Notes under the pieces: model-generated
Told to the model about the DNA's origin: nothing
What the model saw: only the letters and a program-made list of their open reading frames with translations
Databases searched by the model: none
Shown: in pieces, positions 43,060 to 55,171 of the stretch
How the letters are laid out: every line of letters starts with the position of its first letter
How positions within the stretch are numbered: position 1 is the stretch's first letter
Origin: Carettochelys insculpta
Lineage: Eukaryota > Chordata > Testudines > Carettochelyidae
DNA: 64,000 bases
Reading direction: 5' to 3'
Assembly (NCBI RefSeq): GCF_033958435.1
Contig: NC_134161.1
Location: 6,448,001 to 6,512,000, forward strand
Translations under genes and position numbers: made by a program

Positions 43060-43250
43060 GAAAACCAAGAGAAATATCCAGTGCAAATCCATGGATATCC
43101 GCTTTATATCCACAACTCATTTTTGTGGATACAGATCCAGATCCAAATTTTGCATCTAGAACCCTGCAAATTTGTGGATATTCGTGGGTCATTTTGACAG
43201 CTGTGGATAGGAATTTTGTGTCCATGCAGGGCTCTGTGAATATAGGCTGC
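43060..43250. repeat. GGATATCC-rich dispersed repeat, copy 2
   Basis: Short alternating words CCATGGATATCCGC, TATCCACAA, GATACAGATCCAGATCCAAA and GTGGATATTCGTGG end in TGTCCATGCAGGGCTCTG. It is like the copy at 38812 and similar repeats known from turtles; class unknown. Confidence 0.5.
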
Positions 43251-45984
43251 AGAATTTAGTCTTTTTATTTCTGCCATATATAAGTTGAATGGAATGTGAT
43301 GCCTTTCCTGCCGTTTCTAGGTCCTCTTTCTGGTCTGTGCACCTGATCCTCTAGCATGTCTCACAGCAGGCACACAGTAAACCCTGGCATTATCCAGACA
43401 CTCATCATGAAATTTATGACAAATCTCACAAAAAGTCTGTTTCTCTGCACAGCAAGTCTGAGATGGGAGTGATGATCTGGCTCTGACCTTGACTCATGCA
43501 ACAAAATTAACTTTCCCAACACCAGGCTTCTGCTGAAACAGGGTGATTTCATTTTAGATTTTAGTTCTAAGTAATATTTGCTTTAAATGCTTGTACATAT
43601 GTCTGGAGACTTGCCAGCATTATCTGTTCAACTGTCACTTAACACAAACAGATAAGTGACTTTTCAGGTTAAAGTGTCTGACAACCTTATGTTTCAGAAC
43701 ATGTTGAACAATGGTTTGATTGTGTTTCTGCAGGAGTTAGACCTTTGCTTTGTTTCCAGAACAAGAGTATTTTTGGCAGATTGATAGCTTCTGCTCGAAA
43801 ATGCATGGGTTTTTTTGGTTTTGTTTTGCTTTGCTTGCTTGTTTTTGTTTTTGCACACTGTAAATATTGTGAAACAAATAAACTATAGTTAATTTATAAC
43901 TTATAAGCTAGAAGAATTGCTATGCTGTACCCTTCACATTGTGATTCTGGCTACTGGGTTGTCTCCACCTTGTAATGCAAGAATCTGAGTCAAGGCCTGC
44001 CATAGATTTTGCAAGGTGCTGTGTGAAATAAGACTTGTAAAGGACTGTTCAAATCACCTCATCACGCTGTTACTCCACCTATGTATATTCACAGTAGCTC
44101 TTGGCTACTGGAGAGTCAATTTTTCCTTCACTTATTTGTGAGGCAACATTGACTGATGATTACAAATACACTGGCAGATGCTGACTTCAAGGGAGGATTG
44201 CCTGGTGGCTCTGGTCTGGGATTTACTTAGTCTCTCTGGGGGGGCAGTAATTTGGTTTTGTCTATTTAGATTACAGGCTAGTCTGTCTCTTACTGTATTT
44301 TGGGCGAAGCACTTAGATGCTACTGTAGTAAAATAATAGAGTATGCCATCTGAATTCTCTCATTATTCATTTTTCTGCATTTATTTTATTCAAACTATGC
44401 TCAAATTGTCATTTCTTCAGTCTTCCCTTATGTCTGATGAAAAGAAGCACGTAAAATGACTTTTTCCAAATGTAGTACTCCTTAAAATACTCATCTGAGC
44501 TGATAGGTAGGTATTCCTTTTGTTAAGTTAATTAATATGTGCTAGGAAGCAGCTGTTTGTGGGCTTTTTAGCCCACAAGACTTTCTGCAATATTAAACTA
44601 CTATTTTTGTATTCATACTTTTTGTATAGTACTTCCAGGTTAGAGTACTAACACTGATCTGATTTTAAAAAAACTGGCCATCTGTCAAAAACACTGGCAA
44701 TTTTCTTTCAGAAATAGATTAATGAGTTCAGCTGTCTTCTAGAGAATATAACATTAATAAAAGCATGATTTTGATTTTGCTTCTTTATAATCTTTGGAAT
44801 AATGTTCAGGTTCAAAGGGCAGAAGAAAAGCTGAACATAGTGTATCCTGTAACATAGGGATGTAGTCAACATCTTCACAAGGCTCTTTCGCTATATTCTA
44901 CGGGTGTAGTATGTACAGCTCTGGGTTTTTTTGGTTCCTTTTGTTTTTCTGTCTCTTTGGCACCTGTTTTACTAGCAGTCTCGCAGATGTCTAGGCTTTC
45001 CTGACGTGTTTTGATTTGAGATCACAGTACTCCTGCCTCCTGTCGTGATTTTATATTATAAATATGATTTTTTTAAAAAATATTGAAATATCACTGGTGT
45101 AGGGGTAATTTTAGAATTGGGGATAGTTTATGAAGTTTTCTGGGATTGCAGCCCAGCAATTCTGAACTAATTTTGGCAAAGCACTGGCATTGTCCTTGTT
45201 TTCTCCATTGATCGTGTAATAGAGTCTTGGCGTGTCTATCATAATAAGGAGTTTGTGTCTTGGCAGCTGGATCTGCCAAACAGTGACTGTACACTCTTGT
45301 TTTCTCCATACACCCCCACCACATAATTCCCGGTGCACCCAAATACTTCTTCTGAATATCCTGGGTTGGGATCTTTGAACTTGAGGCGTATCAGATCTCT
45401 ATAGTTGAATTCCTGGGCCCATGAAAGCCCCACTTACATCAATAAGATTCTGTACAGATGCAAGGAACAGCCCAGGAGGATTTGATAGCAAACCTATGAT
45501 TTGTGTGCATGGATCAATTAAATGTGCTGTGGAGGAATGCAATTCTGAGCCTACCGGAGAGTGGTATTGTCATACTGTATACGATACATTATTAATCTAA
45601 TATATTCATTTGAGTATAGTTTGGGCATTTGGGTATAGATAATAATATCTAATTATTGTCTGGCTTGTAAACCACTTTTTGTTGCTGGGCTGTGACTCTC
45701 AGTGGTTCCCAACAGCAGAAAGAAAAATTCCACTTTGCAGGTGAGCCTTTCTGAGTTAGAGTATATATTCAAATTCGACACACTAACACATGGTATGAAC
45801 AGAGACGTCAACTACCTCACGCATTACAAAGACTGCTTCCCTTTCTTTGATGCTCGTAATTATCTCAGACAGGAGAATTAACATTCCCCCACCTCTCACT
45901 CCCTTCCTTCTATCCTATTTGATTTGGCAGGTCCTCTGTAGTTATATATGTCAGTCTGTATTGGAAATGAAATTGATCTGAAGA
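43251..45984. other. No recognised feature
   Basis: 2.7 kb of AT-rich sequence. Overlapping minus-strand frames at 45091-45433 have no signature. Confidence 0.4.
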
Positions 45985-46075
45985 AGTGGTTCTGTCCCAT
46001 GAAAGCTCATCACTGAATAAATCATTTTGTTAGTCTTTAAAGTGCTACATTTCTCGTGCTTTGTTCTGTTATTAT
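45985..46075 (+). mobile_element. Penelope-like 3' end, single-orientation copy
   Basis: TCTGAAGAAGTGGTTCTGTC, CCATGAAAGCTCATCACTG and TTTTGTTAGTCTTTAAAGTG mark the subfamily with the CTGAAGA core. The terminus is deleted or diverged after GTGCTACA. Confidence 0.7.
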
Positions 46076-46690
46076 TAAGAGCAGTAATTGGCAGATCCTT
46101 TATTTTGCATATTAATGTGTTCTCCCATCAAACTCAAATAAATTTTCAGTTAAAACACGTGAAGTTGTGTTTTGAGGAGTGGCTATTTGGTAATACATCA
46201 AAGGCTTGTCTTATAACTGTGTTAAAACATGGAAATGGATGACTGGCTATCAAACACCAAAATAGTTTGGACTGTTTTTATCTGTGGATAACATATCCTT
46301 TGCAACTTCCTCATTTTAGCTTATTGACTACAACAAAGCTTTAACTGTATAGTTTCAGATTTTGGAAGTATTGATATACACATGGGTTTTAAAACATTTA
46401 TTTAACTTGGGCTAATACAGTTCCATAAGATTTAAACACTACATTGTATCTATGTCATTGCATGAACTTTGTGTGTGCATATGTACTATCCAATACACTT
46501 GTGCAAGTTGCATAGAGACATGTGTCTGTGCAAATCTGAGTTAATTTGCGCAATGGACATCGCACTTGAGTGTGTGCAGATGTGTACCATGCACACCTTT
46601 GAAAATTTGGCCCATATATCATTCTTGATTTATTTGCCATGACATTTAAAGTGGCGACACAATATCAGAATGTAGTTTCCTTAGAGTGAC
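46076..46690. other. No recognised feature
   Basis: No identifiable repeat or gene. Confidence 0.4.
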
Positions 46691-46703
46691 TGGTCAAAAA
46701 TAT

Positions 46704-46853
46704 TAACAGAGAGGAAGCCATGCTAGTCTATACACTATCAAAACAAAAAGCAGTCAAGTAGCACTTTAAAGACTAGCAAAATAGTTTATTAGCACAAACA
46801 CCTAATAAACTATTTTGCTAGTCTTTAAAGTGCTCCTTGACTGCTTTTTGTTT
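46704..46853. mobile_element. Penelope-like 3' end, foldback lacking the ribozyme core, 13-bp TSD
   Basis: TSD TGGTCAAAAATAT / TGGTCAAGAATAT at 46691-46703 and 46854-46866 (12 of 13). The left arm is full length, starting at the terminus TAACAGAGAGGAAGCCATGC. The right arm is short, ending GACTGCTTTTTGTTT. The arms join at TTTATTAGCACAAACACCTA, so the whole ribozyme-like part is absent. Confidence 0.85.
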
Positions 46854-47027
46854 TGGTCAAGAATATGTTTTTCAAAGTACCCTGCATTGTTTTGCCCTTG
46901 CTTTGATCAGTTCCTGATTTAAAGAAACTTGCAACTGATTTCTCCTTGAAATTTCTTGAGACCATATTAGAGCTTTGGGTTTTAAACAGAACTCATATTG
47001 GGTCATCACAAAAGCAGTTTCTCTGCT

Positions 47028-47326
47028 CTTGATGTTCACACCTCCACATTAGCTACTGATAACAGGCCACATCCCCCCCGACTGAACTGACTTGATTGAT
47101 CCTCTTTTGATGTTCACAATTCCACATTAACTGCTGATAACGGGCCATATCCTCTGTGCCTGAATAGACCTTGAGCTCTGGCCTTCCCCTTGACTGAGAC
47201 TCCCTCTTTAAAACCTCCTCTGAAACACTTCAACCATGCATTTGACGAAGTGGGTCTTTGCCCACCAAAGCTTATGCTCCAAAATATCTGTTAGTCTATT
47301 AGGTGCCACAGGACTTCTTGTTGTTC
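47028..47326 (+). mobile_element. Penelope-like 3' UTR and end, single orientation
   Basis: Two 78-bp-spaced copies of GATGTTCACA...CCACATTA...CTGATAAC open it (47031, 47109). ACTTCAACCATGCATTTGAC, the region of a mutated ribozyme core (TTGACGA; CCAA for CGAA), AGCTTATGCTCC and GGTGCCACAGGACTTCTTGT follow. It is cut short of the terminus. Confidence 0.75.
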
Positions 47327-47631
47327 ATATTGGTTTGTACAGGAGCACTCTAGCTCACATTTTGAAAGGGCCCACTTGTTATGAAAGTGGTTACTGTTGT
47401 TATCAACATGTATTTTTATACGTATTACAAAGTAAAGATCTGTCACGGTAATATATAAGAATCCATTTATTGAAGAGAGAAAGTGCATATATTTTTGGTA
47501 ATAGAAACATAACAGAATGTGGGAATTTTTCCTACTGTAGGCCTAAACAAAACCCCATTGAAATTCATAGACTCCCATGGGGGCTACATACTTCACTACA
47601 GCCTGGAGTAAGAGTCAGATATTGAGCTACC

Positions 47632-47870
47632 TGAGGTCGATTTAGTTGGTCTAGTGAAGACCTGCCAAATAGACTGGAGATCACTCTCCTGTTGACCCTG
47701 TTACTCCACCCTGGATGACAAGACTAAGGAAATTGATGGGAGAAAGTCTCCTGTTGATCACCCATGACGTAGATCCCAAGGTAACTCAATTTAAGGTGCA
47801 TCGACTCCAGCTATGTTGTTCACATTAAGTTGACTTTCTGCTGCAGTACAGTTGTAGCTTGACTTCCATA
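47632..47870. mobile_element. Harbinger-type MITE, CTACGTGAA family
   Basis: GGTCGATTTAGTTGGTCTAG, GAAGACCTGCC, TCTCCTGTTGATCACCCATG, GCATCGACTCCAGCTATGTT and TTAAGTTGACTTTCTGC follow the reverse order of the copy at 20905. Worn; ends approximate. Confidence 0.5.
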
Positions 47871-48557
47871 TGCTTTGGACCTGTCCCTATTTTTTCTGTC
47901 TGTCTGTGCAGTGTTGGCTACCTCAATGCCCACTGTTACTAAGCATCAACAGTAAAGAGGATATTACATTTCATGATTGCAAGTGAACACTAATATAGCT
48001 ATGCAAAATGTGGCTAAGTAATTCCATCATGAACTCTCAGAGACAGCAAACATGGTGAATCCTATTTCTGCTTTAAGCAAAGGATATTCTCTTTAATACC
48101 AAGAGGTATTAAAGAAAATCTTTGAAAGAGAGAGACATGTATTAACTTGTAATCTGCATGTGATTTAATCCTCTTTTCATGTCAATTTTTAAACCAATTC
48201 TAAACTCATAAAATTCTACAAAATAGGGTACTGCTTCTGTGAGCTGCTCAGCTTCCTTAAATTCTACTGAACTCATACAATGCATTCCAGAACCTCAGCT
48301 CATGCAGGGTAATCAGTAACTCATCTCTGTGGCCAGCTCTTTTTGGATAGGAAATGATGTATTTCAACAAAAACAAAACAGAAAAATAAAACAGGCTTTC
48401 TTTTTTAAATGCAGGATGGCCTCGTTTAATGAGGCTTGAAGTGTTTACAGGTGTTTCCTCATGAATTCAGATTTAGTGGCCCCAGGGAGTTGAGATTCTC
48501 GGAAGACAGAAGAAAACACTGAGCTCAGGCTTGTATTTTAAAACTGTTGAGCACTGA

Positions 48558-48638
48558 GGGGCTAGATCCTCCTCTGGTGTAAACTGGGGTAGCTCTGTTG
48601 AAGTCAGTGTCGATTTAGATCAGCTGGACTCTGGCCCC
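48558..48638. repeat. Imperfect palindromic repeat
   Basis: GGGGCTAGATCCTCCTCTGG then TGTAAACTGGGG on the left is mirrored by TCGATTTAGATCAGCTGGAC then TCTGGCCCC on the right. Confidence 0.55.
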
Positions 48639-48954
48639 ACATATGCTCTTCTAAACACAAAAGAAGATCAAATAGCTTATTAAAAGATTCTTGTGTGTTT
48701 CTGCCGTAGAATCCTATGGGTCAATCTTGCAGACCCCATTCAGGCAAAACTCCTATTGACTATAGGTTCTGTACCTTAATGTTTGTTTAAAAAAATGTTT
48801 GGGTAATGTAACGTGCCTCTTATGCATAATATCTTCCAGCAGACTCTCGCCTTGGAGAAACTGCCTAATGTGGTGAAGAACAACACATAGCAAAGGAAAA
48901 TATAAAGTATGTGTGGTTGGAGGATGTGATGACATCACGTTGCTCAGCGGGAAC

Positions 48955-49115
48955 ATAGGGCTTTTAAAAAGCTGAAGGAAACATCCTGACAGCCAGTTAT
49001 CACATCACTTGTAAAGGCGTAAAACACAGTTAGCGATTAAAAAGCCAAACTATCATCTTCAAAGAGAAAAGACTCCGTTCTGCCACAGAATATGCACTGG
49101 CAAAAATGTAAGTGA
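48955..49115 (+). promoter_or_regulatory. Possible promoter / short first exon, speculative
   Basis: TTTTAAAAAGCTGAAGGA near 48961 is TATA-like. About 150 bp downstream, AAAATGTAAGTGAGTTC offers a good splice donor (GTAAGTGAG at 49107). No CpG richness and no open coding frame support it, so this may be chance. Confidence 0.12.
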
Positions 49116-49569
49116 GTTCTGATTGCCTTTGTTTTTCATAACTACAGTAGATATAGGAAGTTCACCTGAATAACAGCTCTAAGTCAGTATCAGAAAAGCA
49201 TGGGAGATTTTACTATATCCACGTCCTGAGAGGTGCCGTATTAGGAGAGACAGTTACTTCAATGTCTGATGCTAAGTTTCCAGCATGGATATTAACAGCA
49301 GACACCATCACTGCTTGGACATTAATCACTTTGAATCAAATGGCAGACTGATTCATAAGAATAGTAACAGGATGTAAAGTATTATCTCAAAGGTAACAGT
49401 TACTTGCCAAAGAGGTTTTGTTTTGTTTTGTTTCTTAAAGTGAAAGCTGATAGACATTTTATTTTTGTGTCTGACTTTACATGAACACAACTTTTACCCA
49501 TAATTATTTTGCGTAGCCAAAGGAGTGTTTCAGCTTCTTTTACCTCTCAACGTACAAGTCAGACATCTA

Positions 49570-49654
49570 GGGTCATATCCTCATCAAGTGTAAACCCGCA
49601 TAATTCTATTGCAAAAGGAGCTATTCTGATTTACATCAGCTGAGGATCTGCCCC
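49570..49654. repeat. Imperfect palindromic repeat
   Basis: GGGTCATATCCTCATCAAGT then GTAAACC is mirrored by TTCTGATTTACATCAGCTGA then GGATCTGCCCC. Confidence 0.55.
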
Positions 49655-51289
49655 TTAGTTACTAACTTTTCATTAGAGATAAGCAAAGTCATTGACTGTC
49701 TGAGTTAACTTCTTGCATAAGTATTCAGAGAGGGACAGATATAAAGATAAGGGAACCGAGCAGAGCTGAGGCAGTCTTAAGTGTTTACTATACCTACGTA
49801 TGTTTTATCCCCGTGAGTTTTTTAAATAATTTTGTTCTATTTTGCTCATCTTTCCTCAAATAATTTAGTCTTTTCTCTGATGCACACAGAGATGCATACT
49901 GTTTTATTCTTTTATTGTCTGCAGGCATATTTCTATAGATGATGTTTGTTTTTGCAGCCATAATAACATCCTTTACATTGCACTACACTATTCACTTACC
50001 CTATCGCACAACATACCTGAACGGAAAGGGTTAATTTCTTCAGTATTTTCCAGTGTGTTGAGTAACATGGAACAAAGATGAACCTTCTTTTCCATTATGT
50101 TTGAGATCAAAGAGAATGCAAAGATCAGTTTTATTTGTGCCTATTATTTTGAGATAATCAACAGTCGTCATATTTTCTTCATAACAGATTGACATGCTTT
50201 TTTCCTTTGTTTAATTTGACAATTGCATAGTCATTTTTATTGAGGTAAAAATGTGGATTTTTTTAAAAATTATATTAAGGACTGCAAAATCAAATAGCAA
50301 GAAGCTCCAGCTATTTGTTTTTTTTTTCATGCAGTTTGAGTTTGTATTGCACCATGACAAGTCGTAGACTATGGTAGCACTGTAGCAACATTTTTCTCCT
50401 CATTAGCATCTTCTCTTTCCAGAATCAATAGTGCATACTACATAGAATGTGCAGCCTTAAAAAGCTATTGCAGCAAGTTCAAAGTGAAATGTAATTTGTA
50501 GCTAAGAAATTTGTGAATCTTAAATTTCAGATGCACAGACAGATACATGATCAAGGAATGATGTCCTTGGTAGAGTTATGATGATAATTGTACAAAATAT
50601 TGCAAGGATGTGTTCTTCCCTTACTACATACATAGCTTCTTTAAAGATCAATAGGAATTACAGGCCTATGTTGGGAGTAACCAGGCTGCAGTACTAGGGG
50701 TTGATTGTCCCAAGAATGTGAATATGTGGATCCCATTTGAGAGCTTTAAAGCACGACAACTTTTGTGCAATGTCTTCCTTTCACTTCATCTGAAGAGCAC
50801 CTGCTCCAGTTGTCAATGCAAGAATCTACTATAACAATTCTCACTGGACATTTCAAAATGCACGTTAGGAGATGCAGCAACTGCCTTGACTGGCTTCCTC
50901 GGTGGGGAGGGTTGTTTTATGCCTGGCGAAGAGTGGGCAGTGGAGATGCTGCAGTTGAGTTTCACATCTGTTCAAGAAGGGTTTGGGGCAAGGTTGAAGG
51001 TAAGCTTTTAGAAAAATGAAGAGGCAGACAAGAGATGTTTGCAAGTGGCTGACCGGGGGTGAGTTCATTTCAGAAATGATAATTTTTGATACTGGTGCTA
51101 GATCTTGGTCTCCATTTTTATTTAAATCTAAATCAATACTTTGTAGGTATTAGAAGGATGGCAACACCCTTAAGGTTGCCTTTTCTTTCCTAAGTCATTG
51201 AGATAGAATAGTTAATTTCTTTAGCTTCCTGCTTTGAGAGGAAAGATGACCTGGTGGTTATGCACAAGAGTGGCACTCAGATGAACGGA

Positions 51290-51690
51290 ATGTATGTCAC
51301 CTCAAGAAGGGAAGCAGACAAGGCCTGCTGACAGCAGGAGGCTCTGGCAAAGAGGGCTGTTGTACCAGGGCTTGTTGATTCCAAAGAGCCCAAGGCTCCT
51401 GAACACCACCACTGCTACTGTGGAAGGGGTGGTGGCAGCAGCTGGAGCTCTGGGCCCTTTAAATCACTGCTGGAGCCCGAGGTGATGCTCTCCGAGTGGC
51501 TCTGAGGGCTGGCTGTGGGGGTCAGTGGCATGATCTGCAGAGCACTAAGGACCTGGCTCCTTCCACCCAAGGCCTCGCCCCCTCTGTGGGCGCAAAACTG
51601 ACCCCCCTGCATGCCTTACACCAGGGGCCTGGTAATTCTTTTGATCCCCCTGAATACAGAGGTGAAAGTTCAAGACACCATGAATAAGTG
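51290..51690. repeat. GC-rich block, possible non-autonomous element
   Basis: CTCTGGGCCCTTTAAATCAC / TGCTGGAGCCC resembles GC-rich turtle repeats and, loosely, the insertion at 2586. No ends or TSD found. Confidence 0.3.
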
Positions 51691-51699
51691 GTTACTGGA

Positions 51700-52215
51700 G
51701 CATAAGGGGAGAGGCAGTTCTTGATTTATTTATGAGCAGTGCACACATTCTCATTTTGGTAATAGTGACCGTACTGCAATAAACTTTAACATCCTTGTAG
51801 GGGGAAAGGTGCCAGAGAAACTCACTAAGGGAGCATTTAATTTTAAAAAAGGGAACTACACAAAAATGAGGAAGCTGTTAAATGGACACTAAAAGAAACG
51901 AAACGGTAACAAGACTGAAATGCCTGCAAACTGCTTGGAGACTATCTGTAAACACTCCAAGAGAGGCTCAGACTGTTTACACTGTATTAAAAAAAACAAT
52001 AAGGGAATCAAAAGTGCCACTGTAGCCAAACAGCTGAGTAAAAGAGTGGCACTAGTGGCAAGAAACAATCATTTAAAATCAGAAGTTAAATCCTACTGAG
52101 AAAAAGATAAAGGAGCATAACCCCTGGCAAATCAAATGTGAAGAGATAATAAGGAAGGCAAGGAAAGCATCTGAAGAGCATCTAACAACAATTTATATTG
52201 TACATCAGAGGTGGC
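51700..52215 (+). mobile_element. CR1 LINE, endonuclease-RT linker region
   Basis: The broken plus-strand frame reads like GAFNFKKGNYTKMRKLLNGH and VKSY...EKDK in CR1 between endonuclease and RT. GGGAACTACACAAAAATGAG and GTACATCAGAGG are typical nucleotide landmarks. The 3' part of this element is not contiguous; the CR1 at 53893 could belong to the same or another copy. Confidence 0.65.
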
Positions 52216-53892
52216 CATCGGGGTATTTAAAATCATGATGGATAATGGATGTTGCCAAATGAGATAGTTATGGATTATAGAGGTTCGGCCTGTAGAACCA
52301 CGGAGAAAGGACTCAATCTAGTGAGGAGACCGTCCTGCTAGGCACAGTGCAAACACATAGAAAATGATTAACCTTGCTCCAAACAGCTTGTAGTCTAAAC
52401 CCTGATCCTCCAAAGACTTACAGATGTGCTGAAGTTTCTGTGCTACTGGAAGTAGTGTCCTTAAAGTGACTGCACTCTGCATAGGGAAAAGAAATCTTCT
52501 GAGGACTGGGACCTCAGCACATCAATGCTACGAAGACTATTTAAGTAGTTCAGTTTAGTACGAAAGTCATACCGTAACCCCTGCCCTGCTCCCATGGCAG
52601 AAGATAAATGACTGCTTTGGGCTTCCTCCATTTTGTAAAGTTTTATTTCATGGAATCCAGCCCTCACTGCAACTACTGCTTGTTCATGACAAGGGCAAGT
52701 TTCTAAAAAAGCAGCACCAAATACCATGTTGTCACATGCATTTCCAAAGTATGTGATTTTTATGACCAAATGAACATGCCCTTCATGCAGTTGGTTTCTG
52801 TGAGAACAGCTTACAGAGCTGATTGAAATGTTTCAAACATTTGAAATATGGATGGCATTTTTAGACCTCCTCAAATAGCTTATTTGAATTTGAGGCGAGA
52901 GTTTCAACAATGCCTGAGAGAACTAGAAACTCAGCTTCAGCTGAAACAAAATGGAGTTTAGGCCCACATGTTTAAAATTTCCAGAGCACCTGTGTGACCT
53001 GAGATACTAAGAATCATGGACTTCTTAGGCTTCTGAGTTGCTTAGGCTTTGTTGATTTTATGTTCAATGTTGCGCCTTTGACAGTCTTGTCCCCACCAAA
53101 AGCCTTTGCTGTACACCACAACAGATGTGAGGTTTTTAGCACCCTTTCTGAAAGTATCATGCAATGATACTGAGAGCTGAAACCACCATGTGTTGCGTCT
53201 TGTGAGTCTTAGTTTTGGTAACACCACTCTGGGAAATGTGGATAGGGCAAGACTCAAGCACAGCAGTGCTTCACAAAACAGGTGTCAGGCTCTATGAATG
53301 ACCACATCAGACATTAAATGGAAAACTTGTTTTCCTAATATAGAAGCAAGAGCGTGGACTGTCACTAAGGATTTTGTTGGTAGGGTGAGACCTATGCATA
53401 AATCTCTTCCCATTAGTGTATCTTGGTTTTCCCACCCATAATATAGGCTCCAGTGTTCTAGAAAATTGGATGATTTTTTACCAATTCCCATTGACTTCAA
53501 CATGTGTTGGCATAGATATATAATATCTTCAAGCACGACACTGCTGTCCTCTGCAGCCATTGAAGCAACAGATCACTTCAACAGGCTTAAATCTCTTTAC
53601 AGTTTGGTGCAGCCTCAGACTCTCTCCATATAAAAGAAAAGTTTAGCTTACATCTGTTACTCTACAACATCTTCCTTGTATCCAATTAAATATTATCACC
53701 ATGCAGGATTCTTGCAAATCAGGAATATTCAGCATGATCATTAGAATGCAGCAGCCTAGATCAGAAAGGAAACAATGGTATACACATCCTCCAAAATTCA
53801 AGGTCCACCTTGAATAGACTAAATTTTACTCTTACCCATCTTCTGAGTGCCTGTAACTACTACAATAAAGCAATAAGCAAACCAACATATTT
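52216..53892. other. No recognised feature except a small palindrome
   Basis: Contains the palindromic repeat at 52975-53047. Otherwise no identifiable repeat or exon; minus-strand frames of 71-102 codons lack signatures. Confidence 0.35.
52975..53047. repeat. Imperfect palindromic repeat (CTTAGG type)
   Basis: AAATTTCCAGAGCACCTGTG, TGACCTGAGATACTAAG on the left mirrors CTTCTTAGGCTTCTGAGTTG, CTTAGG on the right. Confidence 0.45.
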
Positions 53893-54594
53893 CAGATGAC
53901 ACCAAGCTGGGATGGGTTGCAAACACTTTGGAGGAAAGGTCAAAAATTGACCTTGAAAATCTGGAGAATTGGTCTGAATTTAATAAGATGAAATTCATCA
54001 CAGACAAGAGTAAAGTACCCTGCTTAAAAAGGAAAAGTCAAATGCACAACTACAAATGGAGAATAACTGGCTATTGGGCACCGAAAAAGATCTGGATGTC
54101 ATACTGGATCAATGTTGGATGTATTAACAAGTATTGTAAGCTCAACACGAGAAGTAATTCTTCTGCTCTACTTTGTGCTGATTAGGCCTCAGCTGGAGTG
54201 CTGTGTGTCATTCTGGGTGCCATATTTTAGGAAAGAAATGGAGAAAAGTGAAAAGGTCCAGAGGAGAGGAAGAAAAATTATTAAAGGTCTAGAAAACAGG
54301 ATCTGTGAGGGAAGAATGAAAGAACTGGGTTTATTTAGTCTAGAAAACAGAAGACAGAGAGGGGACATACCAGCTTTCAAGTACCTAAAAAAGTGCTACA
54401 AGGAGGATAGAGAAAAATTATACTCCTTAACCTCTGAGGATAGAACAAGAAGCAAAGAGCTTACACTGGAGCAAGGGAGGTTTACGTTGGACGTTAGGAA
54501 AAATTCCTTACTATTAGGCTGGTTAAGCATGGGATTAAGCTGCTTAGGGAGCCTGTGGAATCTCCATCACTGTAGGTATTTAAGAGCAGGTTAG
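53893..54594 (+). pseudogene. CR1 ORF2 reverse transcriptase, C-terminal remnant
   Basis: The catalytic box appears as SDDTKLG (Ala of FADD replaced by Ser), followed by LENWSEFNKMKFITDKSK. The longest open stretch (54112-54594) reads LLYFVLIRPQLECCVSFWVP, EKSEKVQRRGRKIIKGLEN, GLFSLENRRQRGDIPAFKYL and GEQGRFTLDVRKN-like text, the standard CR1 C-terminal order. Frameshifts lie before 54112 and after 54540. The copy is more decayed than the one at 26905. It has no function of its own. Confidence 0.8.
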
Positions 54595-54705
54595 ATAGAC
54601 AATTGTCAAGAATGGTGTAGATGGTGCTTGGTCCTGTCGAGAGTGCAAGGGACAGGACTTAATGACCTCTCATGTTTCCTTCCCATTCGAGTATTTTGTG
54701 ATGCT
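53893..54705 (+). mobile_element. CR1 LINE, RT C-terminal part and tail
   Basis: It starts at the RT catalytic box and runs to a degraded CR1 tail ending near ATTTTGTGATGCTG. It is followed at once by another CR1. Confidence 0.85.
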
Positions 54706-55171
54706 GTGTAAGACACATGAGGGAATTATCCCACTTTTCTCAGCACTAGGGAAGTAGTGTCATATTTTGAGGACCATAATTGAGGGAAGCTGTGGACAAA
54801 TATGCTGGAGTCCAGAGGAGAGCAACACAAATGATAAAAGCTTAGAAAACCTGTCCTATGAGGAAAGGTTTAAAAAAAAATAAACAGGAAAAATGAGTCT
54901 TGAGAAAAGATGATTGGGTGGGGGGGCGAGACCTGATAAGTCTTCAAATATGTTGAAGGCTTTTATAAAGACAATGGTGATCAATTGTTCTCCCTGACCA
55001 CTGATGTCAGTACAAGACATAAGGGGCCATATCTGCAGAAAGAACACTTAGGTTTCCAGCTCCAGGGGTAGATAAGTTCTGGGGCAGGCTTCTGAGAGAG
55101 GCCATGGAGTTCCCATCCTTGGAAACTTTTAAAAACAAGTTGGACAAACACCTTTCAGGGACAGTCTAGGA

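Larger units (their letters stand above)
47871..51289. other. Mostly unrecognised stretch
   Basis: 3.4 kb with few repeats: two small palindromes (48558, 49570) and one spot with promoter- and splice-donor-like text (48955-49115). It is the least repeat-laden part of the window. Confidence 0.4.

Noticed and set aside
47238..47275. Active hammerhead at the 47.2-kb PLE copy
   Set aside because: The core is TTGACGA and the GAAA element is CAAA, so required core bases are mutated.
51700..54705. One continuous full-length CR1
   Set aside because: The gap between the linker fragment (ends 52215) and the RT box (53893) is larger than expected and not CR1-like, so I kept two fragments.
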